Origin: Spartobacteria bacterium
Lineage (GTDB): Bacteria > Verrucomicrobiota > Verrucomicrobiia > Chthoniobacterales > UBA10450
Direction: 5' to 3'
Assembly: GCA_003169975.1 (NCBI GenBank)
Contig: PNAA01000022.1
Coordinates: forward strand, 117,930-181,929
DNA length: 64,000 bases
In this document: in pieces, positions 35,153-43,768 of the stretch
Position numbering within the stretch: position 1 is the stretch's first letter
How the letters are laid out: each line of letters opens with the position of its first letter
The notes under the pieces: model-generated
What the model was told of the DNA's origin: nothing
Database searches by the model: none
Seen by the model: the letters and a program-made list of their open reading frames with translations, nothing else
Program-made: the position numbers and the translations under genes

Positions 35153-36606
35153 AGCTTTCCCCCGAAGCCAGCGATGACCGCGCGCAGCGTGTCGAAGAGC
35201 ACCGCCGGCTGGAAGAGCGCCAGCGGCACCGAGAGCGCCATCGCGTAAAGACCGAGCGCGTGTGAAAGGTTGAAGCGTTCAACGCTCTCGCTGGCCGCCG
35301 GCTTTGCGGTGCGCGGTGTCTGCAACATGCGCAGGACGGCGCGGCCCAGGCCGATGAAGATCACCATGAGCAGCGCGAGAAAGAGCGTGAGCGGCAGCCA
35401 GTTTGCGCCGTGGATCATTCCTTTCAGCAGCAGCAGCTCGCTGAAAAAAATCCCGAAGGGTGGCGTGCCGACGATGTAGAAAAAGGCCAACCCCCACACG
35501 AAGCCGGTCCACGGCAGACGGCGTGTGAGACCGGTAATCGCCTCGATCTCGCGCGAGCCGTAGTGGTAGTGGATGTTGCCCGCCATGAAAAAGAGACCGG
35601 CTTTTCCAAACGAGTTGAAGAGCAGATGGAGCAGCGCGCCGAGCAGCGCCGCACCGCCGATGCCGATGCCGAGCGCGATGATGCCGAGGTGCTCGACGCT
35701 GGAATACGCGAGCAGCCTTTTGTAGTTTCGGCTGCGCCATATGTAGATGGCCGCGACGGCGAGCGAGGCGATCCCCGCGATGATCAGGAGCCGTTGCGCG
35801 AACGGCCCGACTTCGGTCGGCGCGACCACTTGGTAGAACCGCAGCAACGCCGCCACCGAGGTGCTCCGCAGCGAGCCAGCCATGAGCGCCGCGACGGGCG
35901 CGGGCGAGTTCGACGTGGCGTCGATGTCGCCGGGATGCATCGGCGCGAGGCCGATCTTTGCGCTCAAGCCGACGAGGGCAAAAATGAAACTGGCCTTGAG
36001 CCAAAGCGGGTTGAGCTGTGACGCGGCTTCCGTCATGCGGCTCACCGTAAACGCGGTATGATCCACGACGCCGTGCGCGGAGACGCCGAGAAAAATGACG
36101 CCGACGAACAGGAAAACCAGCCCGATCGAGACGAGGAAGAGGTATTTCCAGACCGCTTCGAGCGATTCCTTCGTGCGGTAGAAATACATCAGCGGCACGA
36201 GGCTGAACGTCGTCAGTTCCATCACGATCCAGAGCAGCGCGAATTGCTGGACCACGAGCACGAGGGTGTTCGCCAGCAGGTAGAAATTGAGCGCGGGGTA
36301 ATACAGGCGCTTCGAGCGGTCATACGCCGGCCCTTCCATCCGCCGCAGAAAGCCCGGCGAGTAGAGCGCCACGAGGACGAACGTGTGCGAGAGGATGATG
36401 AGAAAAAACGCGGCGAGCGGATCGACGGCCAGCCACGAGCCTGCGGGAAACGGATTGTTCCGCTTCGCGAGGCAATAGAGCGACGCGATCAGATGCGCGA
36501 GGCCCGCGAGCAAAGTGACGCGCTGATTGAGACGCGCCGAGCGGCTGCACGCGGCCAGAATGGTCGCGAGCAGCGGGAGGATGAGGAGCGCGAGAATCGT
36601 CAGCAT
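35149..36606 (-). CDS. Ehr membrane subunit, HyfF/NuoM/NuoN-like ion-translocating protein
   Basis: 485 residues, about 14 predicted membrane helices. Antiporter-like domain (proton_antipo_M): conserved WIVMELTTFSLVPLMYF, LVGLSAKIGLAPMHPGDIDA and LLAYSSVEHLGIIALGIGIG, with charged residues inside helices as in proton-pumping subunits. The length and the C-terminal part fit HyfF. It presumably couples electron transfer in the peripheral arm to H+ or Na+ movement. Start 4 bases from the HyfE-like stop; overlaps the large-subunit start. Confidence 0.88.
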   Translation of the reverse strand: MLTILALLILPLLATILAACSRSARLNQRVTLLAGLAHLIASLYCLAKRNNPFPAGSWLAVDPLAAFFLIILSHTFVLVALYSPGFLRRMEGPAYDRSKRLYYPALNFYLLANTLVLVVQQFALLWIVMELTTFSLVPLMYFYRTKESLEAVWKYLFLVSIGLVFLFVGVIFLGVSAHGVVDHTAFTVSRMTEAASQLNPLWLKASFIFALVGLSAKIGLAPMHPGDIDATSNSPAPVAALMAGSLRSTSVAALLRFYQVVAPTEVGPFAQRLLIIAGIASLAVAAIYIWRSRNYKRLLAYSSVEHLGIIALGIGIGGAALLGALLHLLFNSFGKAGLFFMAGNIHYHYGSREIEAITGLTRRLPWTGFVWGLAFFYIVGTPPFGIFFSELLLLKGMIHGANWLPLTLFLALLMVIFIGLGRAVLRMLQTPRTAKPAASESVERFNLSHALGLYAMALSVPLALFQPAVLFDTLRAVIAGFGGKL

Positions 36607-36609
36607 CGG

Positions 36610-37242
36610 TTACTCCCGCAGCCCGGTTAGTTCGTCGCTTCCGCCTTCGGGGAAGTGCGTCTTGAGATGATTCATCGCGATGCCCATGAGGAAAACAAGG
36701 ACGAACAAATCGAGGAATCCGGCCAACTCGATCGTCCACGGCATCTCGGCCTGGACGCCGAGGCCGAGCAGGAACAGGCCGTTTTCGATGATGAGAAATC
36801 CCACGACGTGCGCGAGCAGCAACCTGCGGCGCACGATCAAGAGCCCGCCCGCCGCCATGCCCGCGATGGCCGCTCCGAGAGGCACCACGTTCACCGGAGC
36901 AAACCGCGAGAGTTGATGCGAGAGGACGAACGCGCCGACGATCACCGCGACCATCTGGACGAGGAAACCGGGATGATAGCGGCGCGTGCGGTCGCCGTGG
37001 CTCATGTCGAGATCGCGCATGATTTTTGCGATGTAGGTGGGGATCATGATGGTGCGTACGAGCAGCACGCCCGCCGCCACGACGACGTGCGACCACGAAA
37101 AATCGCGAAAGAAAGCCAACGTGTGAACGCCCGCGACGAGCGCTCCTTGCAGCACCAGGATCAACACGTAAGCGGAGAGGCGCGTGCTCACAGCGAGATA
37201 GATCAACGTGAAGCAAAACAGGATCGTGAGGACGTTGATCAT
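36610..37242 (-). CDS. Ehr membrane subunit, HyfE-like (NuoK-like C-terminal region)
   Basis: 210 residues, about six membrane helices. Hydrogenase-4 component E: LVRTIMIPTYIAKIMRDLDM and LIIENGLFLLGLGVQAEMPWTIELAGFLDLFV-type segments, where the in-membrane Glu residues (ENG, VQAEMP, IEL) match the NuoK glutamates used for proton transfer. Sits between the HyfC- and HyfF-like genes with a four-base overlap upstream. Membrane arm component. Confidence 0.86.
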   Translation of the reverse strand: MINVLTILFCFTLIYLAVSTRLSAYVLILVLQGALVAGVHTLAFFRDFSWSHVVVAAGVLLVRTIMIPTYIAKIMRDLDMSHGDRTRRYHPGFLVQMVAVIVGAFVLSHQLSRFAPVNVVPLGAAIAGMAAGGLLIVRRRLLLAHVVGFLIIENGLFLLGLGVQAEMPWTIELAGFLDLFVLVFLMGIAMNHLKTHFPEGGSDELTGLRE

Positions 37243-38165
37243 AGGTGGCGAGAGAACGTGAAAATCAGGACGTTCAGCACACCGATTGCGGTGGCGAAGA
37301 GGAGAAACTGCGGCACGAGTACGAGGCGGAATCGGGCCATGAGCGTTTCGATCAGGGCCAGCGCAACGGCCAGCGCCAGAAGTGTCGTGCCGAAGACGAG
37401 CACGCCGAGCGCAGGTCCGAAGACGCCGAACGGATTCAACAACAAGGCTGCGAGCGCGCAGTAAAGCAGCAGTTTGAGCGACGCGGCGTATTGGTAGAGC
37501 ATCAGGTCGAAGCCCGACGCGTCGAGGATCATGACCTCATGAATCATCGTCAGCTCGAGGTGCGTGTTCGGGTCGTCCACCGGCATGCGCGAGCATTCGG
37601 CCATCATCAGGAAAAAGAGCGAGAGCACGCCGACGGACACGAAGACGACCAGGAGCGGATCGCCCCATGAGATGCCGCTGAGAATCGTCGCGAACGAATA
37701 GTGCCGAGTGACGATGGCGAGGCTGCCGATAGTGAAGAAGAAAATCGGCTCGGCAAAAACCGCGAACCGCGCCTCCCGGCTGGCGCCCATTCCTTCAAAG
37801 CTGCTGGCCACATCGAGCGCGGCGAGGATTTGAAAAAAACGCCCGAGCGCGAGGAGGTAGGCAAAGAGGATAATGTCGCCGGAAAAGGAAACCGCCGCGA
37901 GTCGTCCGAGCGGCAGCAGCAGCGTGGCGAAAGCGACCGTGCTCCAGACGATCACCGGCGCGAGGCGGGTGATGAATCCGGCGCTTGTGCTATAGACGGT
38001 TTCTTTCCGCGCAAGCCGCAGCAGCTCGTAGTAAGGCTGAAACACGGTCGGGCCGAAGCGTCCCGAGAGGCGGGCTTTGACCTTGTTGACGATGCCGGCG
38101 AGCAGCGGCGCGCTCGTGAGAATGAGCGCCCACGAAAGCCACGAGAGAGGATCGGAGTTCACCAT
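37239..38165 (-). CDS. Ehr membrane anchor subunit, HyfC/HycD/NuoH-like
   Basis: 308 residues from ATG 38165 (MVNSDPLSWLSWAL); the much longer in-frame extension is antisense-type sequence inside the HyfB-like gene and is rejected. Eight membrane helices. NuoH-like signatures: KARLSGRFGPTVFQPYYELLRL, ALDVASSFEGMGASREA, and AECSRMPVDDPNTHLELTMIHE, the loop that connects the peripheral arm to the ion channel. Overlaps the HyfB-like stop by seven bases. Confidence 0.88.
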   Translation of the reverse strand: MVNSDPLSWLSWALILTSAPLLAGIVNKVKARLSGRFGPTVFQPYYELLRLARKETVYSTSAGFITRLAPVIVWSTVAFATLLLPLGRLAAVSFSGDIILFAYLLALGRFFQILAALDVASSFEGMGASREARFAVFAEPIFFFTIGSLAIVTRHYSFATILSGISWGDPLLVVFVSVGVLSLFFLMMAECSRMPVDDPNTHLELTMIHEVMILDASGFDLMLYQYAASLKLLLYCALAALLLNPFGVFGPALGVLVFGTTLLALAVALALIETLMARFRLVLVPQFLLFATAIGVLNVLIFTFSRHL

Positions 38166-40132
38166 ACGAGCGCGAAGAGCAGGTAAAAAAGAACGGCACC
38201 GAACGTGTAGAGGACGTAGTGGCGGATGTTGCCGCTTTGAATCCAGCGGAACGCACCGAGCGCGCCGCCGATGAGGCGATGGAGTGCGAGCCACGCATTT
38301 TCCATCCGGTCGTCGCAGTGCGAGCGAAACCTCGCGGAAATCGGAACGATGCCGAGGAGCGGCTCCCAATATACGGCGAGGGCGAGCATCGGGCGTCCGA
38401 GTTTCACCAACTCCTCGGCGAAGCCGGACGCGGTGTATTGCATCCGCGGAGTTACCGCCACATAGCCGCAGCCCCAGGTCTCGCGGAGGCGCACGCCGGC
38501 CCGGCGTTGCATCCAGAATTTCACGACATAGACCGCGGCCACGAGCGCCAGGAAAAGCGCGAAGACGATTTGCAATTTCCCGAGCGGCGCGGCCCAATTA
38601 GCAGGCGCTTGCGCGGCTCCGGCGAGTTCGCCGAGCGCGGGCGCGACGAGTCGCAATCCGGTTTGCGGAAAAATGCCGATGACCGCGCAGAGGCCCGCCA
38701 GTCCGAGCAGCACGAACGAGGACAACAGCGGCTCGCTTTGCCGGCCCGGAGCTGCGCCGGAGCGGTTCACTCCGAGGAAGACGATGCCGTAGAGCTTCGT
38801 GAAACACGCCACCGCCAGTCCGCCCATGAAGGCAAGTCCGACTGCCGAAAACAGCAGCACGAGCGGCGCGTAACCGCGCAGCAGATCGCCCGCGCGGAAG
38901 AAGCTTTTGTAGATGAGGAACTCGCTCGCGAAGCCGTTGAACGGCGGCAGGCCGCAGATGGAAATCGCGCCGACGAGGAACGCTCCCGCGGTCAGCGGAA
39001 TGACGCGGGCGAAGCCGCCCATTTTCTCGATGTCGCCGGTGTGCGCCTGCAAATAGACATTGCCTGCGCCGAAGAAGAGCAGCCCTTTGAAGATCGCGTG
39101 GTTGAGCGTGTGTAGCAGCGCGCCGGCAAAGCCGAGCACGACCAACTCGGGGAGCGCGTAGCAGCGGCCCAGCCAGGCGACCGAGAGGCCCAGCCCGATG
39201 ATGCCGATGTTTTCCACCGAGTGATAGGCGAGAAGTTTTTTGATCTCGTGCTGCGCCAGCGCATACCAGACGCCGAGCACCGCCGAGACGAGCGAAACGG
39301 CCAGCAATCCCCAGCCGTAGGCAGGATCGAGGGCAGGCAACATGATCATGAGCCGCGCGATGCCGTAGATGCCGGTCTTGATATTGATGGCCGACAGCAT
39401 TCCCGAGACGTGCGTAGGCGCGGCTGGGTGTGCGTTGGGCAGCCAGGCGTGGAACGGCATGAACCCGGCCTTGATCCCGAATCCGGCGAAGCCCGTGAGC
39501 AGGATGACGGCGAGCGCCTTGGGATCGTAGGCCGCGTGGCGCGCGAAGTCCTCGAAGTTCCAACTGCCCGTCAGCTCATGCAGCGTGAGGAAGCAGACGT
39601 AGAGCAAGAGCACGCCGGCGTGCGTCGCCACGAAATACCAAAAGCCGCCTTGCCGGACTTCCGCTTTGTCCTTGTCGAGGACGATCGAGAAGTAAGCGCC
39701 GACGGCCATGAATTCCCACGCGATGAGCATCACGAGGGCGTTGTGAGAGATGACCACAAGCTGAAGCGACACGATCAGGAGCGTGAAAAACCAGAGGTGC
39801 GCGCGCACGGAACGACCGCGCTCGATGTAATGCCGCAGGTAGCCGATCGCATAGAGACTCCCCGCGAGCGACAGGAGTTGAAAGGTGAAGAGAAAGAACA
39901 GCGACAGCCCATCGAAGCCGATCACCACAGGCCCTGCGACCGGGAGCGTGAAGCGGTATTCCGTGCGCTGGTAGGAGAGCAACGCGCTCAACGAGAAAAC
40001 CAAACCGCAGAGCAGCGCGGCGGCGTTGAGTAAATTTGCCGCGACATTGAGTCGGCGTCCGTCTCGGAGGAATGCGGGCAGGAGCAGATTCAGCCCGTGC
40101 AGCAGCAGTCCGATGACGAAAAGCGTGATCAT
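38159..40132 (-). CDS. Ehr membrane subunit, HyfB/NuoL-like ion-translocating protein
   Basis: 657 residues, about 16 membrane helices, with a long C-terminal region. Antiporter-like motifs: LIAWEFMAVGAYFSIVL, GFGIKAGFMPFHAWLPNAHP, KKLLAYHSVENIGIIGLGL and HAIFKGLLFFGAG. The C-terminal CGYVAVTPRMQYTASGFAEE resembles HyfB. Second proton-pumping module of the complex. Its ATG overlaps the EIIA-type gene's stop by four bases, so the regulator and this subunit are translationally coupled. Confidence 0.88.
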   Translation of the reverse strand: MITLFVIGLLLHGLNLLLPAFLRDGRRLNVAANLLNAAALLCGLVFSLSALLSYQRTEYRFTLPVAGPVVIGFDGLSLFFLFTFQLLSLAGSLYAIGYLRHYIERGRSVRAHLWFFTLLIVSLQLVVISHNALVMLIAWEFMAVGAYFSIVLDKDKAEVRQGGFWYFVATHAGVLLLYVCFLTLHELTGSWNFEDFARHAAYDPKALAVILLTGFAGFGIKAGFMPFHAWLPNAHPAAPTHVSGMLSAINIKTGIYGIARLMIMLPALDPAYGWGLLAVSLVSAVLGVWYALAQHEIKKLLAYHSVENIGIIGLGLSVAWLGRCYALPELVVLGFAGALLHTLNHAIFKGLLFFGAGNVYLQAHTGDIEKMGGFARVIPLTAGAFLVGAISICGLPPFNGFASEFLIYKSFFRAGDLLRGYAPLVLLFSAVGLAFMGGLAVACFTKLYGIVFLGVNRSGAAPGRQSEPLLSSFVLLGLAGLCAVIGIFPQTGLRLVAPALGELAGAAQAPANWAAPLGKLQIVFALFLALVAAVYVVKFWMQRRAGVRLRETWGCGYVAVTPRMQYTASGFAEELVKLGRPMLALAVYWEPLLGIVPISARFRSHCDDRMENAWLALHRLIGGALGAFRWIQSGNIRHYVLYTFGAVLFYLLFALVW

Positions 40133-40809
40133 TTCCTTCTGGAATTCCCGTGGTTGGGCAAGAGTCGCTGAATCCAGTCGCAGATTGTCTCCGCCTTTGC
40201 CCGCTCACGGAGCAGCGTCACGAAGTCCGGTTGGCGAAAAACGAACGCGAGCCGCGCTAACAATTCCAAGTGCTGCTTCGGCGTGAGGCTCAAGAGCACG
40301 AAGAGCGTGTGAACCAGCTTGCGGTCGAGCGCGCCCATCTCAATCGGCTCGCACGTAAAGAAAATGCCGAGCGCCGGCCGCGGCACATTGACAACCACCG
40401 GCACGCGCAGATGCGGAATTGCGAGGCCGTCGCCGATGGCCGTCGTCATTAGTTTTTCGCGGCTGACGAGCAGATCGTAAATGAGTTCCTTATCCGCCTC
40501 GGGCGGTAGCGCGAAGACATCCAGCGCCGCGCGCAACACTTCGGCAAACGTGCGGCCTGGCACGCCATAGTGAAACCGTTGCGGCGCGAAAAGCTCGGCG
40601 ACCGGCGGCAGACCGGCCGGCTCCATTTCCTCCACGCCGAGGTTCAGGTTATGCCCGCGCGCCAGCGCCCATTCGAGGATGGCTTGCCGGTTGAAGCGCA
40701 GGCGGCCCTGCGCGTCGAGATGCGGCAATTTGCCGGCGTGCGCCCATTCGCGGACTTCGTTTTCTGGAACGCTCAACAGAGCGGCGACTTCAGTGGCGTT
40801 AAGTTCCAT
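40129..40809 (-). CDS. fusion of excisionase/MerR-type helix-turn-helix and PTS EIIA (PtsN-like) domain
   Basis: 226 residues from ATG 40809 (MELNATEVAALLSVPENEV). Residues 1-55 form a helix-turn-helix of the excisionase type (AALLSVPENEVREWAHAGKLP, FNRQAILEWA). Residues about 75-225 form a PTS fructose/mannitol EIIA domain with the phospho-acceptor His in GDGLAIPHLRVP, preceded by LMTTAIG. EIIA-Ntr proteins regulate by phosphorylation. Here the gene lies inside the Ehr operon, overlapping the small subunit (11 bases) and the HyfB-like gene (4 bases), which suggests that phosphorylation or DNA binding tunes the complex. That role is inference. Confidence 0.85.
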   Translation of the reverse strand: MELNATEVAALLSVPENEVREWAHAGKLPHLDAQGRLRFNRQAILEWALARGHNLNLGVEEMEPAGLPPVAELFAPQRFHYGVPGRTFAEVLRAALDVFALPPEADKELIYDLLVSREKLMTTAIGDGLAIPHLRVPVVVNVPRPALGIFFTCEPIEMGALDRKLVHTLFVLLSLTPKQHLELLARLAFVFRQPDFVTLLRERAKAETICDWIQRLLPNHGNSRRK

Positions 40810-41575
40810 GATGGTTCGGATTGATTTTGCGGAGATATGCCAGCAGCCCGTGAATGAATGTGAGCGGATGCGGCGGACATCCTGGGATGTAGAGATCGAC
40901 GCTGTGCTTCTCGATGAACGCGCGCGCGACCTGACCGGAGCCTTGGAAAATGCCGCCGCTGATCGCGCATGCACCGAAGAGAATCAGCAGCTTCGGGCAC
41001 GGCACCGCCTCGTAGGTCGCCTCAAGAGCCTGCGCCATCGCGCGCGTGGTCGTGCCCGAGATCACGATCCCGTCCGCGTGGCGCGGCGACGCGACGAACT
41101 CGATGCCGAAGCGGCCCATGTCGAAGTTCACGTTGCCGAGCGCGTTCAGTTCCAGTTCGCAGCCGTTGCAGCCGCCCGCCGAGACGGAGCGCAGCTTGAG
41201 CGAGCGCCCGAACAGCCGCCGAATTTCACGCGAGCAGGCTTCTGGCGCGATCTCACAACCTTCACGCAGCAGCAATCCCTCGCGCGACGTGGCCGCCATT
41301 TTGTAGCCGCTGGTGTAAGTGATCGCTCCTTCCGGACACGCCTCGACGCAGAGGGGGCAAAACACGCAGGCGCCGAGATCAATCGTCAGCGGGTTTGCCG
41401 AGATCGCGTTCGTCGGGCAAGCGTCAACGCATACCGTACAACCATCGGGGCAACGCGAAGAATCAATCGCCGGTTTGCCGCGAAAACGCGGCGGGGTAGT
41501 GGACGAGGCCACATCGGGAATCACGGGCTGGCCTTCCGCCCGTCTCACTGTCAATGCCTTGGGCCACCTGTTCAT
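40799..41575 (-). CDS. Ehr small subunit (HyfI/NuoB-like) fused to a 2[4Fe-4S] ferredoxin domain
   Basis: 258 residues. Residues about 35-90 hold two 4Fe-4S motifs: CPDGCTVCVDACP and CVFCPLCVEACP. Residues about 125-255 are the NuoB-like small subunit with GGCNGCELE, LFGACAISGG and IPGCPPHP, the four cysteines of the N2-type cluster. So HyfH/NuoI-type and HyfI/NuoB-type functions are on one chain. It is the electron-entry arm, first gene of the operon; a promoter must lie in 41576-41614 or upstream. Electron donor unknown, presumably ferredoxin. Confidence 0.88.
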   Translation of the reverse strand: MNRWPKALTVRRAEGQPVIPDVASSTTPPRFRGKPAIDSSRCPDGCTVCVDACPTNAISANPLTIDLGACVFCPLCVEACPEGAITYTSGYKMAATSREGLLLREGCEIAPEACSREIRRLFGRSLKLRSVSAGGCNGCELELNALGNVNFDMGRFGIEFVASPRHADGIVISGTTTRAMAQALEATYEAVPCPKLLILFGACAISGGIFQGSGQVARAFIEKHSVDLYIPGCPPHPLTFIHGLLAYLRKINPNHHGT

Positions 41576-41614
41576 GACGGTCCGCCAGTGAACACCGATA
41601 GCGGTTCGGCTCCT

Positions 41615-42040
41615 TTAGATACTTCCATTGCCTTTTCCCTGAGCGACTAAAGCTTGAACGGCTCGAAGTAGCTCACTTAGCTCGATCGGTTTCTTGAGAA
41701 TTCTATCCACCCGGAGTTCCTGACACCGCTTCAGATGTCTAGGGGTAATGTCGATGCACGTAGCGATGATTCTCGCCGGATAGGAAATGGCTCGAAGAGC
41801 GGCGATCAATCCCGTGCCGCCGAGGCCGGAAATGCGGCTATCTGTAATTATGAGATCGTAACCGCGCTCGTGCGCAGTGATCCTGGGCAAAGCTTCTTCT
41901 GCGGTCGCAACCGTCTCAACTTCGTAGCCCGAATCGGCTAGGAGCTGACTGATGATTCTTGTGAAAAAAATGTTGTCATCCACGCACAAAATGCGGGGCA
42001 GATGTCCCTTTGCGTTTCCCAATGCACAACTCGACTTCAT
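41615..42040 (-). CDS. single-domain response regulator (receiver only)
   Basis: 141 residues. CheY-like receiver: LCVDDNIFFTRII (acidic pocket), phospho-acceptor Asp in LIITDSRISGLGG, Thr in ATCIDI, Lys in LKKPIELSELL. No output domain. It lies 39 bases upstream of the Ehr small-subunit gene on the same strand, so it could be cotranscribed with the operon. The cognate kinase is not adjacent. Confidence 0.88.
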   Translation of the reverse strand: MKSSCALGNAKGHLPRILCVDDNIFFTRIISQLLADSGYEVETVATAEEALPRITAHERGYDLIITDSRISGLGGTGLIAALRAISYPARIIATCIDITPRHLKRCQELRVDRILKKPIELSELLRAVQALVAQGKGNGSI

Positions 42041-42181
42041 GACTCTATTGTTGAACGTAGTAGCTTACCCGAGCTATGATATCGCATAATATCCGAGCCA
42101 CCTCGCAGCGGATCTTTGGGACGATGGTGCCAATACGCAAGCCTCGATCGAGCTCGGGCATTTACCCGCGGGCTCGAACTG

Positions 42182-42940
42182 TCAATCCTCCGGAGCGAAT
42201 TCGCGCGTTTTGATCCACAGCTTTAGGGCGTCTCCAATGAGCGCCTGCTTACAATCGTAACAGGCAGGAATCTCGCTGGCAGATCCGCCGTAGGTGACTA
42301 CGCGAGTGCCGATCGGCATGTTGCCCAACTGGTCGGCCACATAGCCGCTATATTTTTCGAATAAGGCTTTAGAGAGCGGAACTGAGGAATCGATTTTCTG
42401 GCGCTGAAACATGTTTTCCTCGAACGGATTGTAGAGATAAAAAGCGTCGTAGCCTGTAAAGGCGAAATCGGTCACGTTCCCGTGAATAATTTCGACGTTG
42501 GTAAGGCAGTTCTTTAGCGCGGCCCGTCTTGCAATGGCCACAAGGTCACTTCGCTGCTCGATGCCGGTAAACCGAGCGTCTGTCAGCGCGGCGGCCACCA
42601 AACAGAATTTCCCCGGCCCACAACCGACATCCAAAACGCGAGTTCGCGGTCCTCTAACTAAAAGCTTCGCGGCCTCTACTGCAACCGACACTGGAGTCCA
42701 ATGCCGCGAAGATAGCTCTCGAATTTTCGAGGGATAAATCTGGTCGAAATGTTCATCTTCAATCGAGCTACACGGCTCATCAAAGAACTCCTCGTCCAGC
42801 AAGCTTAGGTATTGGATCAGCTCGTTCACTTCAATTCGGAAACTCTCGGACCCATGTTGGACGTAGTCTTTCTCGACCATTCGGCTTACGTGCCCGAACA
42901 CTGAGCGCGACCTTTCGAGCAAAGCAGTTTGCCGATTCAT
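42182..42940 (-). CDS. class I SAM-dependent methyltransferase
   Basis: 252 residues from ATG 42940 (MNRQTALLERSRSVF); the longer reading overlaps the zinc-ribbon gene and is unlikely. SAM motif VLDVGCGPGKFCLVAAAL, acidic end GIEQRSDLVAIARR, then IIHGNVTDFAFTGYDAFYLYNPFEEN, where NPFEE is in the position of the catalytic NPPF/DPP motif. About 75 residues of helical N-terminus precede. The substrate may be a nucleic acid or a small molecule; not determinable. Lies between the receiver protein and the zinc-ribbon protein. Confidence 0.75.
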   Translation of the reverse strand: MNRQTALLERSRSVFGHVSRMVEKDYVQHGSESFRIEVNELIQYLSLLDEEFFDEPCSSIEDEHFDQIYPSKIRELSSRHWTPVSVAVEAAKLLVRGPRTRVLDVGCGPGKFCLVAAALTDARFTGIEQRSDLVAIARRAALKNCLTNVEIIHGNVTDFAFTGYDAFYLYNPFEENMFQRQKIDSSVPLSKALFEKYSGYVADQLGNMPIGTRVVTYGGSASEIPACYDCKQALIGDALKLWIKTREFAPED

Positions 42941-42992
42941 CAGGCAGAGATTCCCGAAGTTTGCAGTCGGGAGAGGGGTTCCTGGTGCTGCG

Positions 42993-43469
42993 TCACGTTG
43001 CGGAAAGCGCCGCCGTTCGCGATCGGCGTCGCCCGAGAGCCTTATCACTTGTCTTCGAACGCTGCGGTGCTTTCGATCGTCCGATCTTTTTCGCCCCACC
43101 CGCAACTGCTTTAGGCGAACGAGCGAGCCCGGATTGATCTTCTTCTTGCAAGTAAATGAAAGCTCCACAATGGGCGCAGACGTTCAGGCCTTCGCCGGGG
43201 CGGACAAGCTCCGCGACGAGTCCCAGCGGAATGGCGAGATGACAGGCGCCGCAAACCCCCCGGCTCACCGGTGCGACGCTGATCCTTCCGCGCGCCCGAC
43301 GGCCGTCATGGTAGCGAAGGATCGAGGTCGGCAAGACGGCGCGCAGCCCTTCAATTTCAACGACGAGTAATGAGCTCGCGTCCGTGTTCTTTTTGAGCTG
43401 CCGCCGAGCGTCCTCAAGTTCGGCGAGTCGCCGAAGGCGCGGGATGATGTGTGGCAGTAGTTGATTCAT
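42993..43469 (-). CDS. C4 zinc-ribbon protein with helical N-terminus
   Basis: 158 residues from ATG 43469, supported by CGGAG eight bases upstream; the upstream ATG 43505 is less likely. Residues 1-45 are helical and charged (LRRLAELEDARRQLKK). A zinc ribbon follows with CGACH and CAHCG near residues 83 and 105, as in DUF164/zf-RING_7-like proteins. The C-terminal 50 residues are Lys/Arg/Ser-rich. Perhaps a nucleic-acid-binding regulator. Divergent from the NtrC-type gene, with three palindromes in between. Confidence 0.7.
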   Translation of the reverse strand: MNQLLPHIIPRLRRLAELEDARRQLKKNTDASSLLVVEIEGLRAVLPTSILRYHDGRRARGRISVAPVSRGVCGACHLAIPLGLVAELVRPGEGLNVCAHCGAFIYLQEEDQSGLARSPKAVAGGAKKIGRSKAPQRSKTSDKALGRRRSRTAALSAT

Positions 43470-43591
43470 AGCAACTGCTCCGGTTTGCATTTCGCGTGCC
43501 AGCAATTTTCGAATGTGTCGTAAGCACCTATGACGCAGGAATTTAAAATAAATAAGTCACCTCTTGTGTTGCGAAGACAACTAGGCCAATA

Positions 43592-43732
43592 TTGCGCATA
43601 GCGCAAAAGATGCACCTCCGGTGCAAGCCGGGTGCAAGGCAACCGCGGGTGTAGAATACCGGCGACAGATACCCACGATGCCCCGAGCAGAAATGGCTTC
43701 GAGTTGTCACGCAGAGTGTGCAATTATTGCAC
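43592..43732. promoter_or_regulatory. three perfect palindromes in a divergent intergenic region
   Basis: TTGCGC-ATA-GCGCAA (43592-43606), TGCACC-TCC-GGTGCA (43611-43625) and GTGCAAT-T-ATTGCAC (43718-43732), plus an extra GGTGCAAG at 43631. All share a TTGCRC/GYGCAA half-site. They lie between the zinc-ribbon gene (leftward) and the sigma54-type regulator (rightward), the last one directly before its start. This looks like an operator array, perhaps for autoregulation by the NtrC-type protein or for the zinc-ribbon protein. Confidence 0.6.
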
Positions 43733-43768
43733 TTGTGGGTGATTCACTGTGCAGTAGTCTTGTGGCGG

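Noticed and set aside
38165..38597. Longer N-terminus for the HyfC/NuoH-like subunit
   Set aside because: The extra 144 residues are Arg-rich and lie fully inside the HyfB-like gene; the NuoH family begins at MVNSDPL.
33668..41575. Calling the operon a formate hydrogenlyase or hydrogenase-4
   Set aside because: The large subunit lacks the NiFe cysteines, and no formate dehydrogenase or Hyp maturation gene is present.
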